From the NCBI RefSeq assembly GCF_022201045.2, contig NC_068559.1, forward strand, positions 29,457,501 through 29,521,500: a DNA stretch of 64,000 bases. The letters run 5' to 3'. Both the position numbers and the translations under genes were made by a program. Positions 58,914-64,000 of the stretch are shown piece after piece (the first letter of the stretch is position 1; every line of letters begins with the position of its first letter). The notes under the pieces were generated by a model. The model ran no database searches. It was not told the DNA's origin and worked only from the letters and a program-made list of their open reading frames with translations. The stretch is from Citrus sinensis. Taxonomy: Eukaryota > Streptophyta > Magnoliopsida > Sapindales > Rutaceae.

Positions 58914-59465
58914 TAAATAGTTACAAATTAAGCGGAAACAGAACTATTCTCTTTTTGTGTGATTAAAATACGATGTGTATCACAAAAAAATAAGAAGAAA
59001 AATAAACTAATAAATCCAAAGTAAAAATCAATCAAAAGAGACACAGATTTTATGTGGAAAACCTAAAATAGGAAAACCATGGGATCGTAATCTGATATAA
59101 TCTTTCACTATATTAATGAGATTACAACACAAATTATTCTCTAGATAATACCAGAGGCTAATAACATAAAGAATCTCAATATTTTTAGCTTACAATAACA
59201 GTTTAATATCTGCCTCTCTAACAAGTGAGTATTTCAAATAATAATCAACGAGAAGATAAAATAAAAATTAAAACTAGTAGGATTGTAGAGGGCGATACCA
59301 AGAACTTACTCTTAAAATTTGAGAAAAAACGAAGTTAATTTCGCCTTTTAATCGTTCAATCAAAGATTGAAATTCAAGCTCTCAAATATAATATTGTGTC
59401 ACTCTTCTTTCTTCTCTCACGTTTTTTTCTTCTCCGCAAAAAGCTGTTGCCGCCTCGACTTACTC
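58914..59465 (-). mobile_element. LTR fragment, minus orientation
   Basis: Reverse complement of the LTR at 57012-57590; shared blocks include AAATTTTAAGAGTAAGT, ATATTGAGATTCTT and GCTTAATTTGTAACTA. It is truncated at its 3' end next to the solo LTR. Together with the plus copy it makes a 2.4-kb interrupted palindrome in the DC1 intron. Confidence 0.65.
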
Positions 59466-60081
59466 TTATTTATATAGCCACGTTTTTCAAAACCTAAATT
59501 TTATGATAAATTTCATCCAAGTCCAAAGCGTAGTAATAATTGCAAATCAACCAAATCTATTTGGACTTTGGACATTTTAGTCCACTAAAATGAGATGAAA
59601 CCTACAGAAGGTGAGGTTGAGATCATGGTGATGATGAGATTGATGATGAGTAGTCAAAGTCAATGGCATAGCTAAACAAATGGGGTGGAGATCAACGTTG
59701 CATTTTCCACAGTGGTATGAGAAGCCGTCGCCTAGCTTGCCACAAGCATCGCGGCTGAAGAAGTCAAGAAACCATCTGTGTATGTGCGTTTTGGACAAAG
59801 AGAGAGGGTATGGGTTTGGCTTTGATCTATTGGGTGAGAGATTTCTTGAGGCATCTTTGAATATGGCATGTGGAGGATATAGTTACACCTACAAGGCCAG
59901 CTGAGGCTGCGCTGGTGCAGTACTGTAGATCCATCCACCTGCAGACACCTTCGGCTTCACCTTACCTTGCAACATGAACATTAATAATATATATAGATCA
60001 AGGTTAATATTAAATTTGGGTTTGTTGTGGTTGGTAGTTGGAGAGGTGTAAGGGATGATGAGGGTGGCTGAAGTGGTGAAC

Positions 60082-61619
60082 TAATTATAATCTTGCAGTT
60101 TCAGGCAATTGGCTCTGGTTGCTAGCTGCAGGATAGCTTCCTCGCCCATACGTGTACACTATCGTCTACTTCAATTGTTACTGCAAGAAGCCAATTAATC
60201 AATGCATATATTCATTCTTTTGACTTAATGACATTGGTGGGCTAGATATATAGTAAAGTTGTTAATTATTTATTTATTTGATAATAATTACGACATCTAA
60301 GACATACCTTTAGTTACGTAGGCTGATAATACACGCCTCTTGGTCTTAGAGAGACTTTGAAAAAAAAAATTGAAAAAACAAAAATATATAACTTATTATA
60401 TGATCAATTCAACATAATTATTTATTTTTCAAAGTTTCTCTAAGGCCAAGAGGCGTGTATTATTTTGAACATTTGTTATATACATGCAAATTGCAAACAA
60501 CGTTTGACTTTGGATTTAAGAGAAGGGGTTCATCAGGATTTGGATTCAGTGATAACATGATATGTAATCAATTTTTTACCACAAGCGTATGTATAATAAT
60601 ACATGATTATTATATTCTTATTCAATAATTACTTATCATATATTTATTAAAGATTAGTAAAAATGTGAACTGAACACTAAATATAAATCCATTCATTCTT
60701 AAGTTATATACATTTAATATAAATTACAGATAAGAAAAATTGTCCACTAACCCTCTTCACTCAACTGCTCTGTTAATCAATTTTACACTAAAAGATTTAG
60801 TTGTATGATACTAAAATCCTTGAGAGAAATGGGAAACCTTGTCGAAGTTTAGACGTCAATTGCTTATCTCTGTATATGGTTAAAAGTACGAATACACAAC
60901 AAGTGACAAAGATGATTTGATGATGCTTGAGCATTACACACACAGAAAATCAGTTCTAAACGACGTGTCATCCAAGAAAGTACGGCGCACAGGCCAGCGA
61001 GTATGTGATCGTGTCTCTCCCTCCGTTGAGGATATTATTATTACTGCTACACACACACACACACATACATATACACATACGCGTACACACTATAAATAAA
61101 GCAACTGATTGTACATTCGTGCATTAATATTTATCTTAATGATGTGCACAAATTAAAGAGAAATGACCAGACTCTCCTCGACTTCAGGCATGCACCAATA
61201 GCATTACACATAACTAAACTTCTCTCCAATTAAGTTGCTTAACTAGATAATAGGAAAAATAATTAATAATACTTCAAAGAAATACATGTGCTTAAGATTT
61301 ATTTCCTTGGTGTTCTTCTGATGATTTCAAGGTAACGAGCTTTTTTATTTATCAACACGGGATAAAGTCATTTCAGCTATACATATACATACAACTATAT
61401 TAGTTGTAAAGGATAAAAGGTTATATATGTATCTACTTTTCCATGCTAGCTAGGAGTACTAGAACTCTCGTTTATGATATTATAATTATAATATAAACAC
61501 TTGTGCAGCATGTGATCATCCTGTGGGTGTGGATACACACACACACACACATACAAATTACAAGATTGATTGATTGATTGACTGGGATGAGAGATATATC
61601 TATGTATGCATGCATTTAT
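60082..61619. other. Intergenic region between DC1 pseudogene and callose synthase
   Basis: No gene. CA repeats at 61047-61080 and 61532-61550, AT-rich otherwise; the last bases are the callose synthase 3' untranslated region. Confidence 0.5.
60327..60462. repeat. Hairpin MITE (136 bp)
   Basis: Arms TAATACACGCCTCTTGGTCTTAGAGAGACTTTGAAAAA-like and its complement near 60425-60462 pair over about 38 bp with few mismatches, around an AT-rich loop. Ends TAATACACGCC...GGCGTGTATTA. Confidence 0.8.
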
Positions 61620-64000
61620 TCACTCCTTACTTTTGGAAGACCTGTCCTTCTCCTTCCTCTGTCCTCCAAGAATACGAGAAATCTGTAAACCTCTACTGAA
61701 TGCTTGGTTGAATAGCATTCTTGTTTGAAACTCTGAAACAAATGGGAACCACGCCAAGAATGCAACCGGGGTGAATAGAAGTAATCCCATCACTATTTCA
61801 TAACCACGAGCAAGTGTCTTAATTGATTCCCAAATTCCACCACGTTGCATCAATGGCTTACAAGCTTGTGCGATCTATGTATAGAGTTCCATGCATCCAA
61901 AAAAGAAAAAAAAAATTAATTATTACAAAAGCCTCAATAATAAACTCTCTATATATATATAAATTCTCAGGTGCAAAAACACCTTTTTTTTAACAAATGT
62001 AGACATATTATTAAGTCATTTGATTTAAGAGAGTCGTGCTTAATTTACTAGAATAATAGTATATTCACACTGACTCTACTAAATTATATGACTTAACAAC
62101 GTGTTTGCATGAAAAAAAAAAAGTACGTTCGCATAACAAAGACTATATATGTTGTGAAAAAGATGTGCCGGTGGTTTAATTAATTAAATGATTCACTCTC
62201 ACTGACCAGTAGTAGTCCCCATCCTGTTGGCATGAAGGCGAGTATACACAGCAAGATATCTTTGAAGGTCATATGAGGGATTGCTATCAAAATGATGAAG
62301 ATAGTAATAAATGAAATGAATACCAAACCCTTAATCATTCTAAACAAAAGCTGGAAATTTGCACTGAATCGTCGCCTTCCAACAGACATTCCCTGTCAAA
62401 GTTGAAATAGAAACCAGATCATAAATAAGAAATCCGCCACAGCCAATGCTTTAATTTTCTAGATAATTAATCGACTGGAGTTAGTTAATCTTGTTTTATT
62501 TAAATTTCTCATTACCTTCACCAGCAACAATACGAAAATGATCACAACCCATGAAGCACCATAAACCTGTAGTTAATAAGTTAAAAAATTAATTAAGCTT
62601 AGTTAAGAAGAATGTTTTAAACAATTAAAAGAAAAATTAAGAAAAGAAAATATGTTGTTGTTAACTTATACGCACGTACCAGAAAGTTCTGGGTACTCTT
62701 GGTAAAGCTCAAGTGATAAACGAGACCATATTGATACATGAAGAAGCGCAATGACAACAATATCTCAACAATGATGCCGCGTTTCCCAGAGTAAAGGAGA
62801 TGCTGTTGTTCCTTCTCCCACCAGGATTCCCAACTCTTTTCTGGAGGTACACCGATTCCTCCACGGTTGCTTATCCACTTATTCCAATCTGTCCAGTCAT
62901 CAATAATCTTCTGCCACTCAAAGCCTGATGGGTTGAAGAGGAAAGGAGCAAACAACCAAGTCCCCACCATGAACCAGATTGATACAGTGATCAACAAAAA
63001 TGCAACTACACCTCTATATGAATTACCCAGTATATGGTACACAAGAAGTAGAATCATCAGTTCTATTCCTTTGACAAAGTGGCTGCGGGAGTAAAGCCGA
63101 TAATTTTCAGCAAACTTGGCGTGGAACACTACAAAGCCACGACCTGTACCTCTATATTCTGCACCGCCATGGAGCAATGTCCTCCCATAATAGTGAGTTT
63201 TTGTACCTAGAGAAAATGTGAAAAATACTGCAGCAAGTTGTAATTGCATCAATATGAAATCACTTAACGCATTGCGGAAGCCCCTTTCTAACCCAATTTC
63301 CATCATCATAGGTAAGGCCATTAAAAATCCAATTTGCACAAAAGACTGTGAAGCAAGAGCTACTTGAAGAGGCTTATTGTCTCTTATAGCTGGTTGGGTA
63401 CTCAACCCTTTTTCAAGACCACTGAGAATAAGATAAAGCCGCCCATAAAGAAACACATACACTGTGAGCACAGTTAGCTGTCAAAACAGAACCAACAGCT
63501 TGTCAGAAAATTATGAAGACTTGCATATAACAAACAGAAACACACACATACACACACAGAGTACATTCTCATCTATACATACCAAAGTGCTGAAATAGAA
63601 ACCAATCGTAGTGACATAGCATGACAACATTCTGAAGAAATCAAATCGATGTCCAAGCCTATAGATGTCACGGCTTAATGTTTGCTCGCCATTACCATTA
63701 GCTATCTTTGCCTCAAACAGAGATATTTGATTAAGACCTACATCTCTTCCCTTACCAACTTGTATATATTCATGATGAGTGACGTTGCCTTCACGTAGTG
63801 TAGAATTGAAACCTGCAAACCAAGTGTGCTGAAGAAAGAAGAAATTTTAACATTTGGAAACCTAAAACTTATGATGATACACATACCTGCAAATATGTCC
63901 TCACTTAAGTTAATAACTTTGGAAGCTTTGCTGACACCCCCTCTTGTAAGGTGAAACAATCTATCAAACACATCTGGATGACCATAGTGGAACCGGACTC
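61620..64000 (-). CDS. CALS: Callose synthase (glucan synthase-like), C-terminal part
   Basis: The gene runs off the right edge. Visible exons: 64000-63887 (partial), 63812-63583, 63477-62680, 62566-62516, 62392-62207, 61874-61620; 543 codons in phase plus stop. The product makes callose (1,3-beta-glucan) from UDP-glucose at the plasma membrane. Visible are the end of the cytoplasmic glucan synthase domain ([70 protein letters not shown]) and the C-terminal bundle of about eight membrane helices, ending [20 protein letters not shown]. This ending is that of the CalS1/CalS3 group (about 1950 residues), so roughly 1400 residues lie outside. No lesions are visible. A small repeat sits in the last intron. 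Confidence 0.96.
62005..62125. repeat. Small dispersed repeat, copy 2, in a callose synthase intron
   Basis: Ends ATTAAGTCATTTGAT and ATATGACTTAACAACGTGTTTGCA form an inverted pair shared with 39530-39640. Located in the intron between the last two exons. Confidence 0.5.

Larger units (their letters stand above)
56385..60081 (-). pseudogene. Decayed DC1 (Cys/His-rich C1) domain gene
   Basis: Exon 1 remnants run from 60078 (HHFSHPHHPLHLSNYQ, the usual DC1 N-terminus, without ATG and followed by a stop) through CNYILHMPYSKMPQEISHP and, in another frame, RDACGKLGDGFSYHCGKCNVDLHPICLAMP, to a plausible donor at 59602. Exon 2, 56811-56385, starts with CNMCDFDAHMVCA in phase, continues Ser-rich and ends with a membrane-like helix (LVLPFLAIATIAGLGFL). 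Lesions: stops, at least one frameshift, Cys to Tyr in HMPYSK and Cys to Arg in RDACG. DC1 proteins bind zinc and, in some cases, lipids; many act in stress responses. The 2.8-kb intron is filled with LTR sequence. An assembly error could explain one frameshift, but not all lesions. Confidence 0.75.

Overview
This is a 64-kb piece of a nuclear plant genome, almost certainly a eudicot. The genes are interrupted by AT-rich introns, the intergenic DNA is packed with LTR retrotransposons, MITEs and hAT/Mutator-type elements, and every recognisable protein belongs to a land-plant family (HD-ZIP II, callose synthase, EMSY-LIKE, DC1). The style of the proteins would fit a rosid, but I cannot name the species. 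All gene models were assembled by hand from splice sites and reading-frame continuity; homologues are named from memory and were not aligned.

Layout. 1-8192: the 3' part of a Ty3/gypsy element of the Tat (Ogre/Retand-like) lineage: end of pol, a 121-bp tandem array, a large spliced antisense ORF, and a 3' LTR. A 679-bp Mutator-type foldback element follows at once. 10-29 kb is a gene-rich block: an EMSY-LIKE chromatin reader (+), a SANT/bromodomain protein (-), an N-terminal asparagine amidohydrolase of the N-degron pathway (-), and a LIN37-like subunit of the MuvB/DREAM cell-cycle complex (+). At 35.5-37.4 kb lies a HAT14-like HD-ZIP II repressor (-). 38-51 kb is almost gene-free: a CACTA remnant, two hAT elements with clean 8-bp target duplications, one of them nested in a split MITE and partly re-duplicated, and an AT-rich MITE-like element. 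A RING-HC E3 ligase with an N-terminal EAR-like motif (-) sits at 51.4-52.7 kb, with a 75/87-bp minisatellite upstream of it. 56.4-60.1 kb holds a decayed DC1 (Cys/His-rich C1) gene whose large intron is filled with LTR fragments. The window ends in the C-terminal 543 codons of a callose synthase (-).

Several neighbours (DC1, RING, NTAN1, SANT-bromodomain, EMSY-LIKE) occur in the same order as I remember for the Arabidopsis At2g44370-At2g44440 block, so the interval looks like ancient conserved microsynteny expanded by transposons. Three of the genes act on chromatin or cell-cycle transcription, but nothing in the sequence shows that they act together. I found no tRNA, rRNA, CRISPR or recognisable miRNA gene.
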